A stretch of DNA of 64,000 nt from Mycobacterium sp. SMC-2 (GTDB lineage Bacteria > Actinomycetota > Actinomycetes > Mycobacteriales > Mycobacteriaceae), in assembly GCF_025263485.1 (NCBI RefSeq), contig NZ_CP079863.1:806001-870000 (forward strand), written 5' to 3'. How positions within the stretch are numbered: the stretch's first letter is position 1; the number at the start of each line of letters is the position of its first letter. Of this stretch, positions 1 to 9,091 are shown piece by piece. The notes under the pieces are model-generated. The model was not told the origin of the DNA, made no database searches, and worked only from the letters and a program-made list of their open reading frames with translations. The position numbers were made by a program, and so were the translations under genes.

Positions 1-16
1 CGGCGCCGAACGTCGA

Positions 17-53
17 GTTGTTGGGTAGAAATGGCCCGACTGGGCCCAACAAC
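17..53. terminator. Possible bidirectional hairpin beside the hydrolase 3' end
   Basis: Nine-base arms GTTGTTGGG (17-25) and CCCAACAAC (45-53) are perfectly complementary around a 19-nt loop that itself holds complementary GGCCC/GGGCC stretches. It lies just beyond the stop of the leftward hydrolase gene. There is no U-tract, which is common in mycobacteria. The neighbour to the left is outside the window, so its role as a terminator is a guess. Confidence 0.4.
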
Positions 54-76
54 CCGACCTTCGGCCCGGGGGAGAC

Positions 77-907
77 CTACGTACGCACCGCGATCGCCGA
101 CAACAGGTCGGCGAGCCGGTCCGGCTGGTCGATCATCGAAAAGGTCCTGGCCCCGTCGATGATCTCGAGGCGGGCGTTGGGGATGGTGGCGGCCAGCCGC
201 GCCCCGTCCTCCTGCTCGAAGAACACGTCGTCGGCCGACCACGCAACGAGGGTGGGCTTGTCGAACTCGGGCAGCCGGGCAGCCACGCCCGTCGTCACCT
301 CGGTGCGCATCGAGAGGGTGAACTGGCGCAGGTCTTCGGCGATGCGAGGATCGGATAGCCCCGGACGCACCCAGGCCTCGGTGAGGTCGTCGATGTTGCG
401 ATGCGCCAGCCCGTCGAACGCGCGCTTGCGCGCCGCGGGCACCCGCATCGCCTGGGCCACGACCCGAAACGTCGCCTTCGACTTCGCCGCCGCGATCACC
501 GGCTTGAGGATCGGCGGCGGAAAGTGTTCGAACGCATCGCAACTCGTGAGCACCAGCGCGCCGAGCCGCTCCGGGTGGTGCACGGCCACGAGCTGAGTGA
601 CGACGCCGCCGGTGTCGTTGCCGACCAGCACCACGTCCTCGAGGTCGAGCGCGGCCAGCACCTCGGCGACCATGCCCGCCACGCCCGTGATGGTCCGGTC
701 GGCGCCGCGCCGCAGCGGTTCCGGATGCGCGCCCAGCGGCCAGGTCGGGGCGATGCACCGCAGCCCGCGGTCCGCGAGCCGTTCGCTGACCCGGCGCCAC
801 AGCTGGCCGCCCATCATGTAGCCGTGCACGAACACCACCGGCCGGCCGTTTTCGGGTCCGGTTGCTTCGTAATGAATGGTTCCGGCACTAATGTCGATCG
901 TCGACAT
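77..907 (-). CDS. Alpha/beta hydrolase (epoxide hydrolase / haloalkane dehalogenase-like)
   Basis: A 276-residue single-domain alpha/beta hydrolase with no signal peptide, so cytoplasmic. The oxyanion-hole region is VFVHGY (25-30). The nucleophile elbow reads GNDTGG with Asp98 where esterases have Ser, which is the pattern of epoxide hydrolases and haloalkane dehalogenases. An acidic pair D226/D227 follows in the expected place. The segment that normally carries the catalytic His reads GARTFSM, with Thr255 in its place, so turnover by the usual mechanism is uncertain. The gene is divergent from the TetR gene at 974 and shares a 66-bp promoter region with an operator-like palindrome, so it is probably that regulator's target. 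The substrate is unknown. Confidence 0.85.
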   Translation of the reverse strand: MSTIDISAGTIHYEATGPENGRPVVFVHGYMMGGQLWRRVSERLADRGLRCIAPTWPLGAHPEPLRRGADRTITGVAGMVAEVLAALDLEDVVLVGNDTGGVVTQLVAVHHPERLGALVLTSCDAFEHFPPPILKPVIAAAKSKATFRVVAQAMRVPAARKRAFDGLAHRNIDDLTEAWVRPGLSDPRIAEDLRQFTLSMRTEVTTGVAARLPEFDKPTLVAWSADDVFFEQEDGARLAATIPNARLEIIDGARTFSMIDQPDRLADLLSAIAVRT

Positions 908-930
908 AGAGAACTCCTACCTCGGGATAC

Positions 931-973
931 ACTTACAAACAGGCTGTCTGTTCGTAAGTTACCAACAGGCTGT
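931..973. promoter_or_regulatory. TetR operator: inverted repeat plus extra direct half-site
   Basis: Arms ACTTACAAACAG (931-942) and CTGTTCGTAAGT (948-959) form an inverted repeat with 11 of 12 bases matching around GCTGT. TTACAAACAGGCTGT at 933-947 is repeated directly as TTACCAACAGGCTGT at 959-973, ending right before the TetR start codon. It sits between divergent hydrolase and TetR genes, so autoregulation plus control of the hydrolase is the simple reading. Confidence 0.75.
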
Positions 974-1579
974 ATGGAAAGCAAGAGACGGACTCAGGAA
1001 GAGCGCTCCGCGGCGACCCGCGACGCGCTGATTGCGGCTGCGCGCAAGCTGTGGGGATTGCGGGGTTATGCGGAGGTGGGCACGCCGGAGATCGCGACCG
1101 CCGCGGGGGTGACGCGCGGGGCGATGTATCACCAATTCGCGGACAAGGCGGCGCTGTTTCGCGAGGTCGTGGAGGCGGTGGAGCAGGATGTGATGGCCCG
1201 GATGGAGAGGCTGGTGGCCGAGTCGGGGGCGACGACGCCGGCAGACGCGATCCGCGCGGCGGTCGACGCATGGCTGGATGTCTCCGGGGACCCGGAGGTG
1301 CGCCAGCTGATGCTGCTGGACGCCCCGAGTGTGTTGGGCTGGGCCGGTTTTCGCGATGTCGCCCAGCGGTACAGCCTGGGCATGACCGAGCAGTTGATCA
1401 CCGAGGCCATCCGGGCCGGGCAGTTGCCCAAGCAGCCGGTGCGGCCGTTGGCGCACGTGCTGATCGGTGCGCTCGACGAGGCCGCAATGCTCATCTCCAC
1501 CGCCGACGATCCCAAGCGCACCCGCCGGGAGACCCGGCAGGTGCTGCACCGGCTGATCGACGGAATGCTGAAAGGATGA
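974..1579 (+). CDS. TetR/AcrR family transcriptional regulator
   Basis: A 201-residue TetR protein. The N-terminal helix-turn-helix covers about residues 10-57 (TPEIATAAGVTRGAMYHQFADKAALF), and the rest is the ligand-binding domain, which I cannot assign to a ligand. The start ATG at 974 was chosen because it puts the HTH at its usual distance from the N-terminus. The longer reading frame upstream runs antisense through the hydrolase gene and is not coding. There is no good Shine-Dalgarno sequence, and the start lies directly against an operator half-site, so the message may be nearly leaderless. It is divergent from the hydrolase gene, its probable target. Confidence 0.9.
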   Translation: MESKRRTQEERSAATRDALIAAARKLWGLRGYAEVGTPEIATAAGVTRGAMYHQFADKAALFREVVEAVEQDVMARMERLVAESGATTPADAIRAAVDAWLDVSGDPEVRQLMLLDAPSVLGWAGFRDVAQRYSLGMTEQLITEAIRAGQLPKQPVRPLAHVLIGALDEAAMLISTADDPKRTRRETRQVLHRLIDGMLKG

Positions 1580-1733
1580 TCAGGGGCGCTCGTAGTCGGT
1601 GGGGCCACCAACTCCCCTCGCGTAAGAGGGTGCGGCGAAATAGTTCAACACAACGGTGCCCAGCAGGTGAAAGCTCCCCCAACCCGGCGCATCACGGAAC
1701 GGTAACAACCGGTGGCCACCGGGTGGAAAGGCG

Positions 1734-1753
1734 ATCTCTAAATTGTTAGAGAT
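1734..1753. promoter_or_regulatory. Perfect palindrome in the 285-bp gap upstream of the DUF4242 gene
   Basis: ATCTCTAA (1734-1741), spacer ATTG, and TTAGAGAT (1746-1753) form a perfect inverted repeat in unusually AT-rich sequence 112 bp before the next start codon. It could be a repressor operator or a short hairpin. Apart from it I see nothing in 1580-1864: no frame with convincing codon use. Confidence 0.5.
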
Positions 1754-1864
1754 TCGGGCGTCAACCTGGCGGCCGGCGGCCGGTCACCGGGCTGGAGCGC
1801 TTCTGATGTCTTGACCGTCGCTGACGGCCTAGGCTCGACCCAAGACAGTGAACAGGAGTCCCCC

Positions 1865-2134
1865 GTGCCCATCTTCATGGTCGAGCGCAACTTTGCCGAG
1901 GAACTGGAACCCGGCCTCGAGTCCGCCGATGGTATCAACCGGATCAACGACCAGGAGGGCGTGCGCTGGATGTACTCGTTCCTGTCGGCGGACAAACGAA
2001 AAACCTACTGCCTGTACGAGGCACCGTCGCCGGAGGCCATCAGATCCGCGGCCGCGCGCGCCGGCCTGCCCGCCGATACCGTCGTCGAAGTGACGGACCG
2101 CCTGATGCCGAATGGGGCCCTGTCCGACATCTGA
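1865..2134 (+). CDS. DUF4242 (SCO4226-type nickel-binding) family small protein
   Basis: An 89-residue protein starting MPIFMVERNF, which is how members of this small ferredoxin-like-fold family begin. The closest characterised relative I know is SCO4226 of Streptomyces, reported as nickel-binding. The start is the GTG at 1865, preceded by AGGAG; the longer frame from 1811 adds residues that do not resemble the family. It is alone between the TetR gene and the convergent LuxR-type gene. Its cellular role is unknown. A perfect palindrome lies about 110 bp upstream. Confidence 0.75.
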   Translation: MPIFMVERNFAEELEPGLESADGINRINDQEGVRWMYSFLSADKRKTYCLYEAPSPEAIRSAAARAGLPADTVVEVTDRLMPNGALSDI

Positions 2135-2140
2135 GGGGCA

Positions 2141-5050
2141 CTACCCGAGGAGTTCGTGATCGGCGGCGTACATCGCCGCCTGCGTGCGGTTCGCGGCGCC
2201 CGTCTTGATCAGGATGTTGCGCACATGGTTCGCCGCGGTGTTGGTGCTGATGAAAAGGCGTTCGCCGATCGCGCGATTGCTCAACCCCTCGGCGAGCAGC
2301 CGCAGCACCTCGACCTCCCGTTCGGTCAGGCCGTCCGGTCCCAGGGAACCCATGGCCAGCACCGAATCGGCGAGGTCGACCACCCGGTTCTGGCCGATCG
2401 CACCGGCGAGCGCGCGCGCCTCCTCCGCCAGACCCCGGGCGTCCTCGGTGCGACCGCGCGACGCCGCGAACAACGCGTGTCGCGCCAGCGTCTCGCTGAT
2501 GTGGACCACCGAGCCCATCCGGCGGTCCATCCCGGTAGCGGCGGCGAAGTGCCGCTCAGCCGCGGCGCCGTCCCCGCAGAGCGCGGCCATCCGCGCCAGG
2601 TACCGGTCGGCGCTGCCGAACAGCGCGACGAACTGGCCGGCCACCAGATTCTTTCCGGTATAACGCGAGACGAACGGGCGCAGCGCGTGGACCGCTTCGC
2701 GGTGGGACAGCTCCAGCGCCGCCTCGACCATGAACACCAGCTCCATCGGCCACTGCGCGTCTTCGAGGCGGTCGCCGAGGTTGCGGTTGAGTAGCTGGTT
2801 GAGCGCGCGGCTCATGCCGCGTTCGCAGTTGAGCTCGGTGTACAGGGCAAGCAGCCCCGGCACCCAGCGGCCGGTGAACGTTTCACTGCCGTCGATGAAC
2901 TCGCCGAACCTCTTCAGGTCGCCGGTCTCGCGACGGATCATGAACATCTGGACCCCGTTCGAGCCCTCGGTGTCGTCTGCGCCGAACAAATCGCCTGTGC
3001 GCAAGGCGATGTCGGCCCAGCGTTCGGCCCCGGCGAAGTCGCCGCGCAGATAGGCCAGTGCTTGCTCGATGCACGCGCCGACAAAGCCGAAGGCGGGTTG
3101 CCCGCAGCTCTGGGCCGCTCGCCGCATGTCCGCGGTCGCGGCGGCAAGGCCGTCGGGCCGGCCGGCCAGGTAGCTGACCATGGCATGGAAGTGCGATGCC
3201 GCGCCGAGTGACTCGTAGTCGCGACGCGACAGCGCCAAGCTCGACACCTCGGCCGCACGCTCCGCCTGGATTTCGCTCATCTCCGGGGTAAGGCCTTGCC
3301 ACAGGCTGGTTTTCAACGTGTGCAGCAGTACAGTCGCGTCGCCGATGGCGCGCGCGCGCTCGATCGCGTCGGCGCCGACCTCGCGTGCCCGGTCCGCCTC
3401 GCCGGCGAAGGCCAGCGCCCGGCCGAAGCTGCCGAGCGCCTGCACGTAGCGCGGGTCCTCGGCCTGCAGCCCGCAGGATTCCAGCGCTGAGGCCAACAGG
3501 TCGGCGGCTTTCGAATTCGACTGCCCGGGGCGCCAATTGGCTTCCTCGTAGCCGACGGCCGCCTCCAGCCGCATCAGCGGGTCGTCCATCGCGCCGATGC
3601 GTTCGTAGATGGCGCGCGCCCGCGCGAACGAGCCCCCCCGCACGTGGTTCGCGGCCGCGTCGAGGTGCAGCCTGGCACGGTCCGCGAGGCTGAGTTCGGG
3701 AAGCGACGCCGCCCGCTCGAACCACTTCGCCGCGTCCTCGTAGGCCAGGCTCTGTTCGGCCATTCGGGCCGCCTGGCGCGCGTAACGCAACGCCTGCTCG
3801 TGGTAGCCCAGCACGTGTGCCACCAGGAAGTGGTTGGCCAGGCGCGGGACGAGCGCGGGGTCGGCGCGTCCCTCCAGTGCCTCGGCGGCGCGCGCGTGCA
3901 TGATCCGCAGCCGCGAGGCCGCCATGCCGCCGAGCACCGATTCACGGGTCAGGGCGTGCACGAACGCGAACTCACCGTCGGAGTCGGTGACCGCGCGGAC
4001 CAGCCCGACGGCCTCGGCCGAATCGACCGCCGCCAGCGTCGCGCCGACCTCGGCCCCGCACGTCGAGATGAGCGCCGGCAGGTCGAACGTCTGGCCCAGC
4101 ACCGCCGCCTGCTCGATGACCGCCCGCACGCCGGTCCCCAGCCCGGCAAGGCGGCGGGCGATGGCGTCTCCGACCGATGCGGGGACCGTCTGCTGCGTGC
4201 TCAATGTGGCCAGGCCGCCCCGGATTTCGAGGTCGTTGACCAGTTCGGTCAGGAAGAACGGATTGCCGCCGGTCCTCTCGCGCAGCAGGGCGGCGGCCGT
4301 GCGCGCGGATGCGGGGGCCAGCTGCTGGGTTCGCGTCACGAATTCGGCGATCGCCTCGGTGTCCAGTCCCGCCAGGTCCAGGCGCCGGACCCCGTCGAAC
4401 CGGTGCAGTTCGGCCAGCCGGGTGGCCAGATCGTCGGACCGGTCGGGCTCGGTCGTGCGGAAGGTGACCACCACCAGCAGGCGCACATCGGCGCAGCCGA
4501 TCAGCACGTGCTCGAGCAGCGCGAGGGTGGGAAGCTGCGCCCAGTGCAGGTCGTCGAGGATCAGCGCGATCGGGCGATCCGCCGCCAGCCGCCGCAGGAA
4601 GCCGGTCAACGCGTCGAAGAGGGCCTGCCGCGCCGACCCGACCTCGGGCGCCGGGCCGTCGTCCGGCGAGTGCCGGCCCACTTGCGCCGACAGCCGCCGC
4701 AGCTGCGGTCCCACGTCGCCCAACGCTTCGGTCATCGAACCCGGCGGACTGGCGGTCAGCAGCCGGTCGAGCGCCTCGGCGAACGGGGCGTAGGGCAGAT
4801 CCTCGTCGGCGGTCGAACTACCTACCAGCACCGCGACGCCGTGGTCGAACAGCGTCCCGGCCACCTCCGCCGCCAGCCGCGTCTTACCGGCCCCCGGCTC
4901 ACCGCCGATGAAAACGGCCTGCCGGTTCCCCCGCTCGACCCGGGCCCAGGCCTGCTCGAACACCGCGAGTTCGGGGTCGCGACCCACGAGCGGGCCCCGG
5001 CGACGAGCGATCAGTTCGGCCGGGAGCGGGGGCGGCACCCACTGCGCCAT
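2141..5050 (-). CDS. LuxR family regulator with AAA ATPase domain (LAL type)
   Basis: A 969-residue large ATP-binding LuxR regulator. The order is an N-terminal AAA/NACHT-like ATPase domain with Walker [10 protein letters not shown] (49-57) and Walker [10 protein letters not shown] (D166/D167), a long helical repeat middle of TPR character (about 400-880), and a C-terminal LuxR helix-turn-helix in the last 65 residues ([23 protein letters not shown]). The length is typical for the class. Such proteins act as ATP-gated activators of catabolic or secondary-metabolic genes. It is divergent, across 157 bp, from the FAD oxidase at 5208, which is the obvious candidate target. It is convergent with the DUF4242 gene, with only 6 bp between stops. 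Confidence 0.92.
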   Translation of the reverse strand: MAQWVPPPLPAELIARRRGPLVGRDPELAVFEQAWARVERGNRQAVFIGGEPGAGKTRLAAEVAGTLFDHGVAVLVGSSTADEDLPYAPFAEALDRLLTASPPGSMTEALGDVGPQLRRLSAQVGRHSPDDGPAPEVGSARQALFDALTGFLRRLAADRPIALILDDLHWAQLPTLALLEHVLIGCADVRLLVVVTFRTTEPDRSDDLATRLAELHRFDGVRRLDLAGLDTEAIAEFVTRTQQLAPASARTAAALLRERTGGNPFFLTELVNDLEIRGGLATLSTQQTVPASVGDAIARRLAGLGTGVRAVIEQAAVLGQTFDLPALISTCGAEVGATLAAVDSAEAVGLVRAVTDSDGEFAFVHALTRESVLGGMAASRLRIMHARAAEALEGRADPALVPRLANHFLVAHVLGYHEQALRYARQAARMAEQSLAYEDAAKWFERAASLPELSLADRARLHLDAAANHVRGGSFARARAIYERIGAMDDPLMRLEAAVGYEEANWRPGQSNSKAADLLASALESCGLQAEDPRYVQALGSFGRALAFAGEADRAREVGADAIERARAIGDATVLLHTLKTSLWQGLTPEMSEIQAERAAEVSSLALSRRDYESLGAASHFHAMVSYLAGRPDGLAAATADMRRAAQSCGQPAFGFVGACIEQALAYLRGDFAGAERWADIALRTGDLFGADDTEGSNGVQMFMIRRETGDLKRFGEFIDGSETFTGRWVPGLLALYTELNCERGMSRALNQLLNRNLGDRLEDAQWPMELVFMVEAALELSHREAVHALRPFVSRYTGKNLVAGQFVALFGSADRYLARMAALCGDGAAAERHFAAATGMDRRMGSVVHISETLARHALFAASRGRTEDARGLAEEARALAGAIGQNRVVDLADSVLAMGSLGPDGLTEREVEVLRLLAEGLSNRAIGERLFISTNTAANHVRNILIKTGAANRTQAAMYAADHELLG

Positions 5051-5207
5051 GCAAACAACGTAGCCGCGACGGTGTGGGTGGGTCGATAGTCAGATGTGAC
5101 TATCGTGGAATGCCTCGGAAATGCTCGGTTGTGGTCATGACGCGCGGCTCGCCGGCCTCGTAACGTCGCGGCATCAACACCCGCGAGCAAACAAGGAGGT
5201 GTGAGCC

Positions 5208-6584
5208 ATGAGCCTCACGACCGCAACCGATGAATTACGCGCCCGGCTCGGCTCGCAGGTGATCCTGCCGGACGACCCCAGGTACGACGAGGCACGTGCC
5301 CTGCACAACGGCATGATCGACAAGCGTCCGGCCCTGATCGTGCGCTGCGAATCGGCTGACGACATCGCGGGAGCCCTCGAATTCGCCCGGAGGTCGGACC
5401 TCGCGGTCGCCGTCCGCGGGGGTGGCCACAACGGCCCCGGGTTCGGCTCCGTCGACGGTGGCCTCGTCATCGACCTGTCGCTGATGAACCGCGTCGACGT
5501 CGACTCCGAAAGGCGCACCGCGCGGGTGCAGGGCGGAGCGACATGGGCACAGGTCGACGCCGCCACGCACGCGCACGGTCTGGCGACGCCGACCGGCATC
5601 ATCTCCAGCACCGGTGTCGGCGGCCTGACGCTGGGCGGCGGCCACGGCTACCTGACCCGCAAGCACGGCCTCACCATCGACAATCTGTTGGAGGCGGAGG
5701 TCGTCCTGGCCGACGGCAAGGTGGTGACGGCGTCGGAATCGCAGCACCCCGACCTGTTCTGGGCGCTGCGCGGCGGCGGCGGAAACTTCGGCGTGGTCAC
5801 GTCGTTCACGTTCCGCCTGCATCCGGTTCACACGGTGATCTGCGGTCCCACGGCGTGGCCCTCGTCGGCCACCGCCGACATCCTCTCGTGGTACCGGGAC
5901 TTCATGCCCGCGCAGGACGAGGATCTCTACGGATTCTTCGCGGCCATGACCGTCCCGCCGGTGGCGCCGTTCCCCGAGGCGTTCCACCTGCACAAGGCGT
6001 GCGCCGTGGTCTGGTGCTACACGGGTGATCCCGCGGGCGCCGAAGAAGCGTTCGCGCCGGTCCGGCAGATGGAACCCGCCTTCGACGGCCTGGGCCCCGT
6101 ACCCTATCCCCTGTTGCAGTCGACCTTCGATGGCCTGTATCCCAAAGGGCTGCAATGGTATTGGCGGGGTGACTTCGTCCGGACGATTCCCGACGCCGCG
6201 GTGCAAGCCCATGCCCGCTTCACCGAGGAACTGCCGACCATGCACTCCACGATGCACCTGTACCCGATCGACGGTGCGGTTCACCAGGTCGGCCAATCCG
6301 ACACGGCGTGGGCGTACCGGGACGTCAACTTCTCCCAAGTCATCGCCGGGGTCGACCCCGACCCGGCGAACGCGGAGCTGTTGAAACGCTGGACCGTCGA
6401 CTACTGGGACGCCACCCACCCGTACTCCGCCGGCGGCGCCTACGTGAACTTCATGATGGACGAGGGGCAGGAGCGGGTGCGGGCGACCTACGGTCCGAAC
6501 TACCAGCGGCTCACCGAGATCAAGGCGCAATACGATCCGGGCAACGTCTTCCACATCAACCAGAACATCCGGCCCGCCGGGTAA
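5208..6584 (+). CDS. FAD-binding oxidoreductase (PCMH domain plus BBE domain)
   Basis: A 458-residue flavoprotein of the berberine-bridge/oligosaccharide-oxidase group. The N-terminal PCMH FAD domain includes VRGGGHN with His74, the usual site of covalent 8-alpha-histidyl FAD attachment. GGGHGYLTRKHGLTIDN follows in the second FAD segment. The C-terminus (NVFHINQNIRP) is the BBE domain. No signal peptide is seen. The start at 5208 has a near-perfect AAGGAGGTG ribosome site. The substrate could be a sugar, alcohol or aromatic compound and cannot be told from sequence. The divergent LuxR-type gene upstream is the likely regulator. Confidence 0.9.
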   Translation: MSLTTATDELRARLGSQVILPDDPRYDEARALHNGMIDKRPALIVRCESADDIAGALEFARRSDLAVAVRGGGHNGPGFGSVDGGLVIDLSLMNRVDVDSERRTARVQGGATWAQVDAATHAHGLATPTGIISSTGVGGLTLGGGHGYLTRKHGLTIDNLLEAEVVLADGKVVTASESQHPDLFWALRGGGGNFGVVTSFTFRLHPVHTVICGPTAWPSSATADILSWYRDFMPAQDEDLYGFFAAMTVPPVAPFPEAFHLHKACAVVWCYTGDPAGAEEAFAPVRQMEPAFDGLGPVPYPLLQSTFDGLYPKGLQWYWRGDFVRTIPDAAVQAHARFTEELPTMHSTMHLYPIDGAVHQVGQSDTAWAYRDVNFSQVIAGVDPDPANAELLKRWTVDYWDATHPYSAGGAYVNFMMDEGQERVRATYGPNYQRLTEIKAQYDPGNVFHINQNIRPAG

Positions 6585-6594
6585 ACCTTTGGGG

Positions 6595-7404
6595 CTACGG
6601 GGTTTTGAGGAAGACGTCGTTGAGCGTGACGGTGCGCAGGTTGCGCGAGCGGATGACGTCGACGAGTTGCGGGTAGACGTGTGTCACCGGCAGGTGATTG
6701 AGGTGGCCGATGACGATGGCCTGCGGCGTGAAGTACTGGTCGGCCATCTGCACGATGTATTCCTCGGTGATCAACGTCGCATCCGACAGCGATCCCGACC
6801 ATAACGTCGGCATGGTGTAGCCCAGGTCGGTGGCGATGGCGTCGACGACCGCATTGCGCTTCGCATACGGCGGCCGCCAGTACGGCTTCGCACCGATTCC
6901 GTATGTCTTTTTGAGGAATTCGTCGTTGCGGGTGAGTTGCTCGTCGACCTGCTCCTTGGTCAGCGTCGTCAGATCCGGGTGTGACCACGTGTGGTTGGCG
7001 AGTTGGATCTGCCCGCTGTCGACCAGGGGCCGCAGCAGCTCCGCGTTCTCGGTCCACGAGGCGTAAGTGCCGTTGACGAAGTAGGTCAACCGCACACCGG
7101 TGTCTTTGGCGAACTGCGTGTACGCCCGCACCACCTCGCTGTTGACGCCGTCGTCGACCGTGAGCGCCAGCAGGTCACCTTCCCCGGGGATCTTCCTCAA
7201 AGCGCCCCCTCCGGGCAGGGGGATGCGGGCGCTCAGCGGTGGGGGCGGCAACAGGGCGGCCGGGGCGGTGGGTCCGGACGTCACCGCAGAAGCCGGCGGT
7301 ACATCGGCGAAGGTTCGCGGCTGCGGGTCGACCACCAGCCGGGCGGCGCCCACACCGGCGACGACCGATGCGGCGAGCGAACCCAGAAACTGACGGCGAT
7401 TCAT
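6595..7404 (-). CDS. Exported polysaccharide deacetylase (NodB domain)
   Basis: A 269-residue protein with a twin-arginine leader MNRRQFLGSLAAS, so export by the Tat route is likely, followed by a proline-rich stretch (40-65). The NodB domain starts with LTVDDGV (D84/D85). The zinc motif HTWSH gives H138 and H142, and RPPY is the third conserved motif. Family members remove N-acetyl groups from cell-wall or exopolysaccharides. The start was taken at 7404 because it begins the leader; the longer frame upstream lies antisense in the esterase region. It stands downstream of, and codirectional with, the esterase at 7568-8959, so the two may be cotranscribed. Confidence 0.88.
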   Translation of the reverse strand: MNRRQFLGSLAASVVAGVGAARLVVDPQPRTFADVPPASAVTSGPTAPAALLPPPPLSARIPLPGGGALRKIPGEGDLLALTVDDGVNSEVVRAYTQFAKDTGVRLTYFVNGTYASWTENAELLRPLVDSGQIQLANHTWSHPDLTTLTKEQVDEQLTRNDEFLKKTYGIGAKPYWRPPYAKRNAVVDAIATDLGYTMPTLWSGSLSDATLITEEYIVQMADQYFTPQAIVIGHLNHLPVTHVYPQLVDVIRSRNLRTVTLNDVFLKTP

Positions 7405-7567
7405 CGTGGATCGGGCTCGACGGTAATTGCCCCGCGGTGGGCACCGGGCCACCCCGCGGAGGGGTCGCCCGTCGTGCACAACATCGCAGCCATCAGCAGC
7501 AAACCGTACCACTACCAGCGCCAATATCCCGGAAGCGTTACGGGAGGGTGAGCTGTGAATTTCTCGA

Positions 7568-8959
7568 TCAGTGCGGTTCGCCGCCGCCGCGCCGGGGCAG
7601 CTGGACTTGCTCAGCTTGGGGTGTTCCCAGCGTCGAGGCGAGCCAGGGTAGTGCGGCAGCAAACGCCTGGGCGGCAAACGGCCAATCATGCTTGCCCGGC
7701 TGGCTGACCACGGCGCAGGAGATGCCGTTCGCGGTGGCGGCGGTGCACAACGCGTTGGCGGCGGCGTCCTGGCCTTCCGGGTTGGCGGCGGGGTCGGTGC
7801 TGGTGGCGGTGGACGTGGGATTGGCTTCCTCGGCGACATTGCGCTGCTCGGACGAACCCGGGACGTCGAACCAGCCCGACAATCCGGTGTAGCGACCATG
7901 CCGCGCCATCACGGTGAGCGGGTCGAACGCGGCCCAGGCGGTGTGGTCGCCATTGAACAATTTGGCGATCGTTTGATCCTTGGGGCCGACATTGGGGCTG
8001 CGGTCACCGGCGATGTCCACGAAGGCGCTGAACAGTTCCGGATGCATGACCGCCAGGTCAACCGCGCAGGTGCCGCCCATCGACCATCCGGCGACACCCC
8101 AGTTGGCTCGATCGGCGCTGACGCCGAAGTTCGACACCACGAAGGGCACGACGTCCTTGGCCAGGTGGTCGGCGGCGTTGCCCCGGCTGCCGTTGACGCA
8201 CTCGGTGTCGTTGTCGAACGAACCGGTTGGGTCGACGAACACCAGCACCGGGGAGAACCCGTGATGCGCGGCGGCGAAGTTGTCGATGGTGGTGAAGGCG
8301 CCGCCTGGGCCCAGCCAGTCGGTCGGGGTGTTGAAGGCCGAGCTGATCATCATGACCGCCGGCAGCCGAGGCGGCGGATTGCTGTTGAACCACGCGGGAG
8401 GCAGATAGACCAGTTCCCGGCGGTGGCGAAAGTGCGAGGCGTTGTCGTCGATGTCCACCGGCACCACCACGCCCTTGCTCGGCCTGGTCCCGGCGACCTG
8501 CATCTCGGTGACCCGCAGCCGGTCGATCTGGTCGGGCAACGGCACGGAGGTCAGTTGATTCCATGCGGCAAGTGCCGTCGGGAAGTAGCCCACCCAGCTG
8601 TTCAACGCCATCCCGGCACACAACACGCACAGGGCTATGGACAGCACCGCCACCCCGCGCCGCCACCAGCGGGCACCCCGCCAGCCGACCAGGAAAACCG
8701 CGGCGGCGAGGCCGCTCAGCGCGATCCAGAGCCACAGCGCCGTCGGCGCCGGGTCCCCGGCCACGCCGAGCGACGTGATGTACCAGTACGACAGCGCGGC
8801 CACCGCGGCGGCCGCGATCAGGGCCGCGGGCAGCACCCGCTTGAGCCAGCGCGGCGCACGCCACTGGATCGCGATTATCAGCATCAGCAGCGTCAGTGCC
8901 TGCACGGTCGGCGGAAACCACCCATGCAGCAAGGACAGTCGTCCGAAGAATTGGTCCAA
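7568..8959 (-). CDS. Membrane-anchored esterase / Ag85-like alpha/beta hydrolase
   Basis: A 463-residue protein. Four hydrophobic segments occupy about residues 15-32, 43-62, 73-92 and 102-125, then comes an extracytoplasmic hydrolase domain. The nucleophile motif is GWSMGG with Ser293, and a C-terminal QPGKHDW supplies a candidate catalytic His. The domain belongs to the esterase D / antigen 85-like group (YLPPAWF near 186, DLAVMHPELFSAFVDIAGD near 301). Several related mycobacterial proteins act on cell-envelope lipids, but no substrate can be stated here. It is transcribed toward the deacetylase gene with a 163-bp gap, which fits a shared cell-envelope role. Confidence 0.8.
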   Translation of the reverse strand: MDQFFGRLSLLHGWFPPTVQALTLLMLIIAIQWRAPRWLKRVLPAALIAAAAVAALSYWYITSLGVAGDPAPTALWLWIALSGLAAAVFLVGWRGARWWRRGVAVLSIALCVLCAGMALNSWVGYFPTALAAWNQLTSVPLPDQIDRLRVTEMQVAGTRPSKGVVVPVDIDDNASHFRHRRELVYLPPAWFNSNPPPRLPAVMMISSAFNTPTDWLGPGGAFTTIDNFAAAHHGFSPVLVFVDPTGSFDNDTECVNGSRGNAADHLAKDVVPFVVSNFGVSADRANWGVAGWSMGGTCAVDLAVMHPELFSAFVDIAGDRSPNVGPKDQTIAKLFNGDHTAWAAFDPLTVMARHGRYTGLSGWFDVPGSSEQRNVAEEANPTSTATSTDPAANPEGQDAAANALCTAATANGISCAVVSQPGKHDWPFAAQAFAAALPWLASTLGTPQAEQVQLPRRGGGEPH

Positions 8960-9091
8960 CGGTCGTTGCCTTTGCTAAGTCGATCGCTGCGCGGGGCGGA
9001 CCCGTGGTCTTTTCGAACGCGGTGGGTCGAGACAACTATCCCACACCGGCCGCACCCGCCCGGCTCCCCTCGTGGCGCGTGGGCGTGGCGG

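Noticed and set aside
401..973. N-terminal extension of the first TetR protein
   Set aside because: The region is antisense to the hydrolase gene, and the HTH is at its normal position from ATG 974.
3644..5089. 481-codon plus-strand frame opposite the LuxR-type regulator
   Set aside because: Antisense to the ATPase domain with Walker motifs; composition is that of a GC shadow.
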